Positions 29,723 to 37,513 of a DNA stretch of 41,080 bases are shown one piece after another. A model generated the notes under the pieces. The model made no database searches, had not been told where the DNA came from, and was given only the letters and a program-made list of their open reading frames with translations. Numbering within the stretch: position 1 is the stretch's first letter; each line of letters starts with the position of its first letter. The position numbers were made by a program, and so were the translations under genes. The DNA is taken from assembly GCA_944385395.1 (NCBI GenBank), contig CALWXA010000035.1:1-41080 (forward strand). The letters are read 5' to 3'. The DNA is from an uncultured Oscillospiraceae bacterium. Lineage in GTDB: Bacteria > Bacillota > Clostridia > Oscillospirales > Oscillospiraceae.

Positions 29723-30556
29723 ATGACATACATCACGGCGATCCTGCTGGGACTGATCCAGGGCGTGGCGGAGTTCCTGCCCATTTCCAGCTCAGGGCAC
29801 CTGGCCATTGTACAGAACCTGCTGGGCATGAAGGAAGCCGGCGAAGTGCCGGAGTTTTTTGACGTGCTGCTGCATCTGGGCACACTGCTGGCGGTGTTCG
29901 TTGCCTATTGGCGGGATATCTGCGACATGGTGGTGGAGTTCTTCCGTGGCGCCGGGGATCTGATCCACGGTACCACTCCCACGCCGGTGCCTCCTGCCCG
30001 GCGGCTGATTTTGCTGATCATTGTAGGTACGCTGCCGCTGGTGGCGGTGCTGCCCATCCGCAAGCTGGTGCAGGGCCTCAGCGCCAATATGGTGTTTATC
30101 GGCTGCGCCCTCATTGTCACGGGCTTCCTGCTCTTTGGCAGCGACCTGATGCGCAAGGGCCGCAAGACGGAGAAAAATGCCACCTGGCTGGATGTGCTGT
30201 TTGTAGGTGTGGGCCAGGCCATCGCCACCATGCCCGGCATCTCCCGGTCCGGCATGACCATCACCGCCGGCTGTTTCGTAGGCTTTGAGCGGAAGTTTGC
30301 CGTGCGCTTTTCCTTCCTGATGTCTATCCCCGCCATCCTGGGCGCCAACATCCTCAGCATCGGCGATGCCATTGGCGAAGGGGTCAACTGGGCGGAGCTG
30401 CCCATGTATCTGGCCGGCGTGGTCACTGCCGCTGTGGTGGGCTATCTGTGCATCCGCCTTCTGAAGATGATCGCCGATAAGGGCCGCTTCGGATTCTTTG
30501 CCTATTACTGCTGGGCCGTGGGCGTTCTGACCCTGGTGCTCAACGCCGTACTGTAA
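29723..30556 (+). CDS. uppP: undecaprenyl-diphosphatase (BacA/UppP)
   Basis: A 277-residue membrane enzyme that dephosphorylates undecaprenyl pyrophosphate, recycling the lipid carrier for peptidoglycan and giving bacitracin tolerance. The conserved active-site stretch GVAEFLPISSSGHL lies at about residues 13-26 and the second, PGISRSGMTITAG, near 170-182. About eight hydrophobic helices are visible. GGAGG stands upstream of the start. It precedes the FtsK-type gene by 53 bases and may be cotranscribed with it. Confidence 0.96.
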   Translation: MTYITAILLGLIQGVAEFLPISSSGHLAIVQNLLGMKEAGEVPEFFDVLLHLGTLLAVFVAYWRDICDMVVEFFRGAGDLIHGTTPTPVPPARRLILLIIVGTLPLVAVLPIRKLVQGLSANMVFIGCALIVTGFLLFGSDLMRKGRKTEKNATWLDVLFVGVGQAIATMPGISRSGMTITAGCFVGFERKFAVRFSFLMSIPAILGANILSIGDAIGEGVNWAELPMYLAGVVTAAVVGYLCIRLLKMIADKGRFGFFAYYCWAVGVLTLVLNAVL

Positions 30557-30609
30557 CCGAAATCCCAAAAGAAATTCAGTGATGCAGCGGCATCCGGAAA
30601 GGAGCATCT

Positions 30610-33066
30610 ATGGCCGCTTCACAAAAGAAGAAAACCAATCAAGGACGCTCCGCTGCCCGTAAGCCGGAGCCTCCGGTACGCACCTACCGCCGGGAAACGG
30701 CATCGGTGATCTGCCTGCTGCTGGCTCTGTGTGTCGTGGTCAGCTATTTCGGGACGGAGGCGTATTTCCTCAAAATGTTCCGCTGGCTGTTCCGGGGCCT
30801 TCTGGGCAGCGGCTGGTGGGCCGTGGGCCCGGCGCTGGCGGTGGCCGGCGTGAACCTGCTGCGTCACCGGGACCGTCCGGTGGTGCTGCGTACCGTGTGT
30901 ACACTGCTGCTGCCGCTGCTGCTGGGGGTGCTGATCCACCTGCTGGCCTGCCGCACCGACTATACCCTCTCCCTTGGACTGCCTGGACAGCTGTGGAAGG
31001 ACGGCCAGACCATGCTGTGCGGCGGCGCCGCCTCGGGCCTGCTGGCCGTAGCGGTAAAGACGGGCTTCGGCACGGTGGTGGCGGTGATCGTATTTTTGAT
31101 CCTGCTGTTTGCCGCCGTATTCGGCGCATTCCATCTCTCACCCGTGCAGATGGCCGGAAAGCTCCGGGAGCATCATGCCCTGCGGCAGCAGGAGCGTGCT
31201 GCCCGGGAGGATGAGGAAGAAGAGGACGAACCTCTGCCTGTGGTAAAGGAAACGGCCCGTCCGGTTTCCCGTCGCCGCCAGTCCATCGATATTCCGCTGG
31301 ATGACGAGCAGCCTGCTGCTGTGCCGGATCTGCCGGAGAGCAAGAAGAGCTTTTTCACCCGCAAGAGCGACGATGTCCGCACCCCGGACCAGGTGCTCCA
31401 GCCGGAGCAGCCGGTGGAAGAAAAGCAGCGCCGCACCAAGGCTCAGAAGGAGCAGCAGCGCCAGGAAGTGGCCCAGGCCGCCCAGGAGGTGGAGCAGGCC
31501 ATCGAGCAGGAGCTCACCGGGGAAGAGGAGCAGTACCGTTACCCTCCCATCACGCTGCTGGACGAGAACCGGTCGGGCAATTATACGGAGGTGGGTGCCG
31601 AGCTGCGCAACAACTCCCGGCGCCTGTCGGAGACCCTGCGCAGCTTCGGCGTGGACGCCAAGGCCGGCGAGGTGGTGCACGGCCCCAGCGTCACCCGGTA
31701 TGAGTTCACCCTGGATCAGGGCGTCAAGCTCAGTAAGATCACCAATCTGGCGGACGATATCGCCCTGGCCCTGGGTGCCAGCGGCGTGCGCATCGCCCCC
31801 ATTCCCAATAAAAATTCCGTGGTGGGCATCGAGGTGCCCAACCGTGCCGTGACGCCGGTGCGGATCCGGGACGTCATCGAGTCCCGTACCTTCACCGAGC
31901 ACCCCTCCTCCGTGGCCTTCGCCGTGGGTAAAGACATCGGCGGCAACCAGATCGTAGGGGATATTGCCGCCCTGCCCCATGTGCTCATCGCCGGTACCAC
32001 CGGTTCCGGTAAATCCGTGTGTACCAACTCCCTCATCGTCAGCCTCCTCTATAAATCCACGCCGGAGGATGTACGGTTCATCATGGTGGATCCCAAGATG
32101 GTGGAGCTGGCCCCCTATAACGGCATCCCCCATCTGCTGATCCCGGTGGTCACCGACCCGAAAAAAGCCGCCGGCGCCCTGCAGTGGGCGGTGTATGAGA
32201 TGATGAAGCGCTATAAGCTCTTCTCGGAAAAGGGCGTCAAGAAACTTTCGGAGTATAACGCACTGACCCAGAACGACCCGGAGCTGAAGAAGTTGCCCAC
32301 GGTGGTGGTGGTCATCGACGAGCTGGCGGATCTGATGCTGGTGGCCGCCAAGGAGGTGGAGGAATCCATCTGCCGTGTGGCCCAGATGGGCCGTGCCGCC
32401 GGAATGCACCTGGTGATTGCCACCCAGCGACCCTCTTCCGACGTCATTACCGGCCTGATGAAGGCCAATATCCCAAGCCGCATCGCCTTCGCCGTGGCCT
32501 CCTCACTGGAGTCCCGGATCATCCTGGATACCCAGGGTGCCGAGAAGCTGGTGGGTAAGGGGGATATGCTTTACTTCCCCCTGGGCTCCGGCAAGCCCCA
32601 GCGGGTACAGGGCTGCTTCATTACTCCCGAGGAGATCGAACGGGTGGTGGCCTTTGTGAAGGAAAGCGGCGAGGCGGAATACTCCAACGAGGTGCTGGAA
32701 AAGATCGAGGAAGCCGTCCGGAAGGACGACAAGGGCAAGCAGAGTACCCCGGATGCCGGCGCCTCCGGCGACGACGGCGACGAACTGCTGCCTGCCGCCG
32801 TGGAGGTGGTGCTGGAAACCGGCCAGGCTTCCGTGTCCATGCTGCAGCGCCGCCTGAAGCTGGGCTACTCCCGGGCCGCCCGTCTGGTGGACCAGATGGA
32901 GGAGCGGGGCATCGTAGGACCCTTTGAAGGCTCCAAGCCCCGGCAGCTGCTGATCGACCGTGCCAAATGGCAGGAACTGCAGATGGCCTCCGCTGCCCCG
33001 GAGCCTGCCTTCGACCGCAGCGGCAGCATCCGAGATGTGTTCGAAAGCCACGACGCTCTGGAATGA
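30610..33066 (+). CDS. ftsK: DNA translocase FtsK/SpoIIIE
   Basis: An 818-residue DNA pump for chromosome segregation. The N-terminus has about four membrane helices (about 35-180), a shorter set than E. coli FtsK and like SpoIIIE. A charged, Gln/Glu-rich linker spans about 190-310. The motor part has SVTRYEFTLDQGVKLSKI, Walker A IAGTTGSGKSVCTNSL near 461, Walker B VVVVIDELADLMLVA, and IATQRPSSDVITGLMKANIPSR. The C-terminal gamma winged helix (VSMLQRRLKLGYSRAARLVDQMEERGIVG segment; YSRAARLVDQMEE) reads polarity sequences. AAAGGAGC precedes the start. Whether it works in sporulation or in vegetative division cannot be told here. Confidence 0.96.
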   Translation: MAASQKKKTNQGRSAARKPEPPVRTYRRETASVICLLLALCVVVSYFGTEAYFLKMFRWLFRGLLGSGWWAVGPALAVAGVNLLRHRDRPVVLRTVCTLLLPLLLGVLIHLLACRTDYTLSLGLPGQLWKDGQTMLCGGAASGLLAVAVKTGFGTVVAVIVFLILLFAAVFGAFHLSPVQMAGKLREHHALRQQERAAREDEEEEDEPLPVVKETARPVSRRRQSIDIPLDDEQPAAVPDLPESKKSFFTRKSDDVRTPDQVLQPEQPVEEKQRRTKAQKEQQRQEVAQAAQEVEQAIEQELTGEEEQYRYPPITLLDENRSGNYTEVGAELRNNSRRLSETLRSFGVDAKAGEVVHGPSVTRYEFTLDQGVKLSKITNLADDIALALGASGVRIAPIPNKNSVVGIEVPNRAVTPVRIRDVIESRTFTEHPSSVAFAVGKDIGGNQIVGDIAALPHVLIAGTTGSGKSVCTNSLIVSLLYKSTPEDVRFIMVDPKMVELAPYNGIPHLLIPVVTDPKKAAGALQWAVYEMMKRYKLFSEKGVKKLSEYNALTQNDPELKKLPTVVVVIDELADLMLVAAKEVEESICRVAQMGRAAGMHLVIATQRPSSDVITGLMKANIPSRIAFAVASSLESRIILDTQGAEKLVGKGDMLYFPLGSGKPQRVQGCFITPEEIERVVAFVKESGEAEYSNEVLEKIEEAVRKDDKGKQSTPDAGASGDDGDELLPAAVEVVLETGQASVSMLQRRLKLGYSRAARLVDQMEERGIVGPFEGSKPRQLLIDRAKWQELQMASAAPEPAFDRSGSIRDVFESHDALE

Positions 33067-33070
33067 CAAA

Positions 33071-33108
33071 AAAGCCCCCTGATGCAGAAAACTGCATCAG
33101 GGGGCTTT
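33071..33108. terminator. intrinsic terminator between ftsK and convergent gene
   Basis: AAAGCCCCCTGATGCAG (33071-33087), loop AAAA, exact complement 33092-33108. The A- and T-ends make it usable in both directions. Confidence 0.9.
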
Positions 33109-33138
33109 CCTTATGCATGCGTAACCCGACAGAGTCCG

Positions 33139-33573
33139 TTATTGGTCGGTGAGCGAAAAGTATGCGTACAGCATCTGATCTTCCTCTTCCACGATCACCG
33201 GCAGGGCGATGCGGTATTGTCCCACCTTCTCCATAGGGGAGTATACGCCCACGGTAAAGGAAATCTCCCGCCGGCCCAGAGGCCACAGCTCCAGCTGACC
33301 CAGCTGGAAGTTGATGACGTAATCCCGCTCATTCACCCGCTGCCAGTCCTGGCCGCTTTGGCGTTCCAGATAGAAGGTCTCGCCGTACTTTACCATGCCC
33401 AGAGTGGGATTTACCAGCCGGCAGAGAACCTGCTGACTGCCCACAGGCACTGTCTCCTGGGCAAGTTCCAGCCGCACCTCCTGCCGGCTCAGCACCAGCA
33501 CGGCCGCACAGACCAGTACGGCTACCCCGCATACCACCGCTACCGGCAGCCATACTTTCTTTCTCTTTTTCAT
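33139..33573 (-). CDS. membrane-anchored protein with Ig-like domain
   Basis: A 144-residue protein. A basic N-terminus (MKKRKK) and a hydrophobic helix (VWLPVAVVCGVAVLVCAAVLVL) act as an uncleaved signal anchor or signal peptide. The outside part is a small beta-rich domain resembling the bacterial Ig-like type found in Firmicute surface proteins (VGSQQVLCRLVNPTLGMVKYGETFYLERQSG; short cue YGETFYLE). No catalytic motif is seen. GAGGTGAT precedes the start. It lies 54 bases after the LtaS-like gene on the same strand, so the two are likely cotranscribed; a cell-envelope role is inferred only from that. Confidence 0.75.
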   Translation of the reverse strand: MKKRKKVWLPVAVVCGVAVLVCAAVLVLSRQEVRLELAQETVPVGSQQVLCRLVNPTLGMVKYGETFYLERQSGQDWQRVNERDYVINFQLGQLELWPLGRREISFTVGVYSPMEKVGQYRIALPVIVEEEDQMLYAYFSLTDQ

Positions 33574-33627
33574 AGCATCACCTCATGCATTAAATAGCAG
33601 GATGTTGCGGACCTTTGCAGTTCTTAT

Positions 33628-35454
33628 TTAAGGTTGGGCGTAGTAATCCGTGTCCAGAATGGCATCATTGATCTCCTGGAAGCGGTAGGCATAGGCGGTC
33701 ATTTCCTCGATCTCCTCCTGCGTCATGCCCTGGTTCCATACGATCTCGCCGTTTTCCACATAGGTGGTGCCGTTGAGCCAGCTGCCGTCAGGGAAGATGG
33801 CATAGCCTGTATAGGCGGGATCAAAGGCGTCCCGGCCCATGGTTTTGGGAACTTCCAGCCCAAAGAGATTGGCCAGGGTAGGCAGCAGATCCACCGTCTG
33901 CAGCGTTTTGTTTACTTCCTGAGGGGTGCAGCCTGCATACCACAGGAAGCAGGGCGTCCGCTCCAGCAGCCGTCCGCCGGCGGCCTGGGAGTATTCCTCC
34001 AATACCTCCCGGTCGGTGAGGCCGTAGGCGTAGTGATCGTCATACACGCAGATCACGGTATCCTCCAGCAATCCGTCCTCCTCCAGCCGCTGCAGAAGCC
34101 GGGCCACCATTTCGTCGGTGAGCCGCGCCTTGGCGAAAAGTCCGTTGATCTCATAGGGGCGGCTGGGATCGTCGTATTCCGGGAAAGCCTCCAGGGCGTA
34201 GGTGGTGAGTTCATCGACCTCATCATAGCCCAGATGACCGCTGTAGGTGATGAGGAAATCCAGGAACGGTTCCTGGGCGGTCATGGCGTCGTACAGCGCA
34301 TCACAGTCCACCAGGAAACGGTCGTCACCTGCCTGCAGTTCGTCCTGGGCATAGTCCAGGGCGGAATGGTACTGGACATAGCCGAAGGCCTGATGCATGG
34401 AGCCACGGTTGTAGAAGTTGGCCTCACTTTTATGGAAGGAGTTGGCGGTATAGTCGGCAAACAGATTCCCCATGGCGTAGGGGAAGGCGCTGCGGCTTAA
34501 GGTATAGGCCACGTTGCCGTTGGCGTAGGGATAGAGCCCGGTCTGGGCCGCAAACTCCGTGTTGAAGGTGTAGCCGTTGGAATATTGGGGGGTGTAGAAC
34601 TCCGTAAAGGAGATGCCCTCCTGCTGCAGCCGGAACAGGGTGGGGGTGTTTTCATCGTTGAGAACGAAGTCGTCCACACTCTCCAGCTGAATGAGGATCA
34701 GATTCTTTCCCGCCAGCAATCCGGTCATGGCATTGTCCTCGTGTTGGGGCCGCTGGGCAAAGAAATCGTCGATCTTTGCAGTCAGGGATTCCTCATCGGC
34801 CTGGGGCCGAAGGGACAGCCAGGCGTCCCGCATCACCAACTGATACGGTCCGGTGAGGGCCATATCGTATTCCGAGGAGGAGAAGCGCTGGTACTCATAG
34901 GCACCGGACTGCCAGGTATCCCAGTCCTCTGTCTCCGGCACGGGGCCGTAGAGCAGGGGGACCAGGGCCTGGGTCAGGGCAAAAAATAGGGCCAGTCCAG
35001 GACAGACTTTCCGCCGGGGCAGGTCCCGGGGCAGATGCCGTACCCCCATGACGCCCCAGAGGATCAGCAGCAGGAGCACCAGCACAAAGGGAAGGTCGAT
35101 GAGCTGCCCCAGATAGTCCAGGAAATCCAACCCTTCCCCCGCCAGCAGGAAGTCCGACAGGAACAAAAAGCGGTGGAAGATGATCCAGATGCTGTACTGC
35201 ACCATGGCGTAAATGGCCCAAAGGGCATAGAAAAAGGCATACAATACCTGCCCCGTCCTGCGCCGTCTTGGCAGCAGACATACGGCGGTAAAGAGTGCCC
35301 CGAAGCCCAGGGAAAAGAGATGGGGCGCCGGGGCATACAGGGGATACCAGGCGCCGCAGTCCGTTGCGATGCGTAATGTGAGATCCAATAGCCAAAACGG
35401 CAGCACTGCCGTGGCAGTACTGCCGCATAGCCGCAGAAATTGCTGTTTGGTCAT
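33628..35454 (-). CDS. LtaS-like sulfatase-fold phosphotransferase, membrane-bound
   Basis: About 608 residues with four or five N-terminal membrane helices (about 1-175) and an extracellular sulfatase-fold domain. The fold matches lipoteichoic acid synthase: metal-binding Glu in LILIQLESVDDF, a likely catalytic Thr in NGYTFNTEFAAQTGLYP (GKT-[ST]-x-x-EF in LtaS), YSGHLGYDE, and the metal site VYDDHYAYG. It probably moves a glycerophosphate or similar group from lipid to a surface glycolipid or glycan; GKT being GYT suggests a non-standard acceptor or donor. Start at MTKQQFLRL (35454) is chosen because AAGGA lies about eleven bases upstream; ATG at 35466 has no room for that site. Confidence 0.85.
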   Translation of the reverse strand: MTKQQFLRLCGSTATAVLPFWLLDLTLRIATDCGAWYPLYAPAPHLFSLGFGALFTAVCLLPRRRRTGQVLYAFFYALWAIYAMVQYSIWIIFHRFLFLSDFLLAGEGLDFLDYLGQLIDLPFVLVLLLLILWGVMGVRHLPRDLPRRKVCPGLALFFALTQALVPLLYGPVPETEDWDTWQSGAYEYQRFSSSEYDMALTGPYQLVMRDAWLSLRPQADEESLTAKIDDFFAQRPQHEDNAMTGLLAGKNLILIQLESVDDFVLNDENTPTLFRLQQEGISFTEFYTPQYSNGYTFNTEFAAQTGLYPYANGNVAYTLSRSAFPYAMGNLFADYTANSFHKSEANFYNRGSMHQAFGYVQYHSALDYAQDELQAGDDRFLVDCDALYDAMTAQEPFLDFLITYSGHLGYDEVDELTTYALEAFPEYDDPSRPYEINGLFAKARLTDEMVARLLQRLEEDGLLEDTVICVYDDHYAYGLTDREVLEEYSQAAGGRLLERTPCFLWYAGCTPQEVNKTLQTVDLLPTLANLFGLEVPKTMGRDAFDPAYTGYAIFPDGSWLNGTTYVENGEIVWNQGMTQEEIEEMTAYAYRFQEINDAILDTDYYAQP

Positions 35455-35475
35455 GTGAAAAGCCATCCTTATCGT

Positions 35476-35528
35476 TTTTTGCAGTATACACCGGATCCGA
35501 GGAAAAGAAACCGGGTATACCGCAAAAA
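35476..35528. repeat. imperfect inverted repeat between LtaS-like gene and coiled-coil gene
   Basis: TTTTTGCAGTATACACCGG (35476-35494) and CCGGGTATACCGCAAAAA (35511-35528) pair over about 18 bp with one mismatch and one bulge. The T-run is on the 5' side on plus, so it is not a normal terminator in either direction. It overlaps the likely promoter/leader of the LtaS-like gene. Confidence 0.6.
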
Positions 35529-35529
35529 C

Positions 35530-35910
35530 TCAGTCATCAGGGCCGAAGCCCTCCGGCTCCTCCACATCCTCCTCCGGCGCCGGGGCCGGGGGGATCTGCC
35601 GGGCGAAGAGGGCGTCGATGCGCTGGGAAAGACTGTCCCAATAGTATTCCGACTTCACCCGGGCGGATTCCTCTATCTCCCGGGCTTCTCGCCGTGCCCG
35701 TTCCAGCAGCTCCTCCGCCTCCCGCCGGGCCTGGGCAAGACAGGCGTCGGCCTGGGACACGGCGGCAAGATATTCGTCGGCAGCCTGCCGTGCTTTCCGG
35801 ATCAGGGCCGCCAGCTCACCGGTATCACGGGTTTCCACCGCCGCCTGAAGCTGCTGGTGCAGCTGCTCCGGCGGCTCCGGATCCTTTGTGCAGACGGGAT
35901 GCTCGTTCAT
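35530..35910 (-). CDS. small coiled-coil protein, function unknown
   Basis: A 126-residue protein not recognised as any family. The centre (about residues 10-95) is a long charged helix of heptad type, rich in Ala, Arg, Glu and Gln (ARREAEELLERARREAREIE), and the C-terminus is Pro/Glu-rich (PPAPAPEEDVEEPEGFG). No signal or membrane segment. The start at MNEHPVC is supported by GGGAG about eight bases upstream; an in-frame start at 35940 is possible. It lies 36 bases after the AlsT-type gene on the same strand. The shape resembles scaffold or DivIVA-like helices, but that is only composition. Confidence 0.6.
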   Translation of the reverse strand: MNEHPVCTKDPEPPEQLHQQLQAAVETRDTGELAALIRKARQAADEYLAAVSQADACLAQARREAEELLERARREAREIEESARVKSEYYWDSLSQRIDALFARQIPPAPAPEEDVEEPEGFGPDD

Positions 35911-35946
35911 GTGCTCCACTCCCTTGGGTCTTGGCGGCAAAGGCCG

Positions 35947-37365
35947 TCAGTTCCAGTAATCGGTGTGCTCTTTCAGTCCAACGTCCCGGGCCTTGTAGAT
36001 GGGATTGTGTCCTGCCCGGCGCTGGGTGGTGTAATCCTTCAGGGCGTTCAGGGCGGGCTTTGCCAGAATGACGATCACCGGCACGTTGATGATGACCATG
36101 ATGGCCTGGAAGAGATCCGCCGTATCCCAGGCCAGCTTGGCGTTGAGGAGCGCACCGGCAAAGACGATGGCGGTGGCTACAAGACGGAATACGGTCATGA
36201 AAGCCCGGGAGGGGCTGCGCCGCAGGATATACTTGATGCAGCCCTCGCAGTAGTAATAGTTGCCGATGAGGGTGGTAAAGGCGAACAGGCACATGGACAG
36301 TGCAATGAAGATGGGGCCGAACTCGCCCAGAGACACGGCCATAGCCTGCTGGACGTAGGGGGCGCCCTCCAGTTCCGCTGTGGGAGCGATGCCGCTGCTG
36401 AGGCACATCAGCGCCGTAGCCGAGCAGATCAGCAGCGTGTCGATGAACACCGACAGCATCTGTACCAGACCCTGTTTGGCCGGATGGGATACATCCGCCG
36501 TAGCGGCGGCGTTGGGAGCCGAGCCCATACCGGCCTCGTTGGAGTAAAGACCCCGCTTGAGACCCTGCATCAGAGCCGAACCGGCGAAGCCGCCGAAGAT
36601 GGCCCGGAAATCAAAGGCTTCCCGGAAGATGCTGGCAAAGACATTGGGGATGAACCGGGCGTTGATGATGATGACCACCACCGCCACCAGAATGTAGATG
36701 ACGCCCATGATGGGTACCAGTACGCCGGTGATCTGAGTCAGGCGCTTGCCGCCGCCCAGAATGCAGAAGGCGAACAGCACCGCCAGCACGCCGCCGATGA
36801 GGTAGGGCGTGGCGGTTCCGTAGAAGGAGAACCCGGCGAAGGTGGACTGCAGGTTGTAGGAGGCCAGCATGTTGTAGCCCACGGCGTAGGTGCAGATCAG
36901 CACCACGGCGAAGATCACGCCCAGCCAGCGCTGGCCCAGAGCGGACTCCATGTAATAGGCGGGGCCGCCGTAGCTGCTGCCGTCCCGATCCCGCTTCTTG
37001 TAGATCTGGGCCAGGGTGGACTCAATGAAGGCAGAGGCACCGCCCAGCAGGGCCGTGACCCACATCCAGAACACGGCGCCGTAGCCCCCCAGACAGATGG
37101 CGGAGGACACGCCTACGATGTTGCCCGTTCCCACCCGGGAGGCGGTGGACACCATCAGGGCGCCGAAGGAGGAGATGCCGTTTTCCCCATGGGGCTTTTC
37201 CGATACCACCCGGATGGATTCTCCCAGCAGCCGGAACTGAATGAGTCCCGTGCGGATGGTGAAGTAGACACCGGCGCACAGCAGGAACAGGGGCACCCAG
37301 GGGTTGTACAAAAAGCCGCTGACGGTGTTGACCAGCGTGCTGACGGCGTTGGCAATAGCCTGCAT
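35947..37365 (-). CDS. sodium:alanine/glycine symporter (AlsT/AgcS family)
   Basis: A 472-residue membrane transporter of the alanine or glycine:cation symporter family with about eleven helices. Typical stretches are TIRTGLIQFRLLGE, SSFGALMVSTASRVGTGNIVGV (here ALMVSTASRVGTGNIVGV), SYGGPAYYMESALG, and GLYSNEAGMGSAPNAAATADVSHPAKQG, the family signature (short cue NEAGMGSAPNAAA). It imports small neutral amino acids with sodium. ATG at 37365 is preferred; a GTG nine bases upstream (37374) could also be used, and neither has a strong ribosome site. It is divergent from the MutS-like gene. Confidence 0.94.
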   Translation of the reverse strand: MQAIANAVSTLVNTVSGFLYNPWVPLFLLCAGVYFTIRTGLIQFRLLGESIRVVSEKPHGENGISSFGALMVSTASRVGTGNIVGVSSAICLGGYGAVFWMWVTALLGGASAFIESTLAQIYKKRDRDGSSYGGPAYYMESALGQRWLGVIFAVVLICTYAVGYNMLASYNLQSTFAGFSFYGTATPYLIGGVLAVLFAFCILGGGKRLTQITGVLVPIMGVIYILVAVVVIIINARFIPNVFASIFREAFDFRAIFGGFAGSALMQGLKRGLYSNEAGMGSAPNAAATADVSHPAKQGLVQMLSVFIDTLLICSATALMCLSSGIAPTAELEGAPYVQQAMAVSLGEFGPIFIALSMCLFAFTTLIGNYYYCEGCIKYILRRSPSRAFMTVFRLVATAIVFAGALLNAKLAWDTADLFQAIMVIINVPVIVILAKPALNALKDYTTQRRAGHNPIYKARDVGLKEHTDYWN

Positions 37366-37398
37366 GGTTTTCACTCTTTCTTTTGCAAAATATATTTC

Positions 37399-37427
37399 AT
37401 TATACAGAATTTACAGTAAGAAAGCAA
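37399..37427 (-). promoter_or_regulatory. sigma-A promoter of the AlsT-type symporter
   Basis: On the minus strand: TTGCTT (37422-37427), 17-bp spacer, perfect TATAAT (37399-37404). Confidence 0.82.
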
Positions 37428-37453
37428 CCGTTTCCGGGGTAAAGGCGGTGGAA

Positions 37454-37482
37454 TTGACAGGGGAAAGCGGGTGTGCTATCCT
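37454..37482 (+). promoter_or_regulatory. sigma-A promoter of the MutS-like gene
   Basis: Perfect TTGACA at 37454-37459, 17-bp spacer, TATCCT at 37477-37482. Confidence 0.72.
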
Positions 37483-37513
37483 GAACCCACCAAAAAAAGG
37501 AGGGCTGAGGCCC

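Noticed and set aside
35440-37419. 659-residue plus-strand frame
   Set aside because: Antisense to the sodium symporter and coiled-coil genes; Gly/His/Gln-rich shadow frame.
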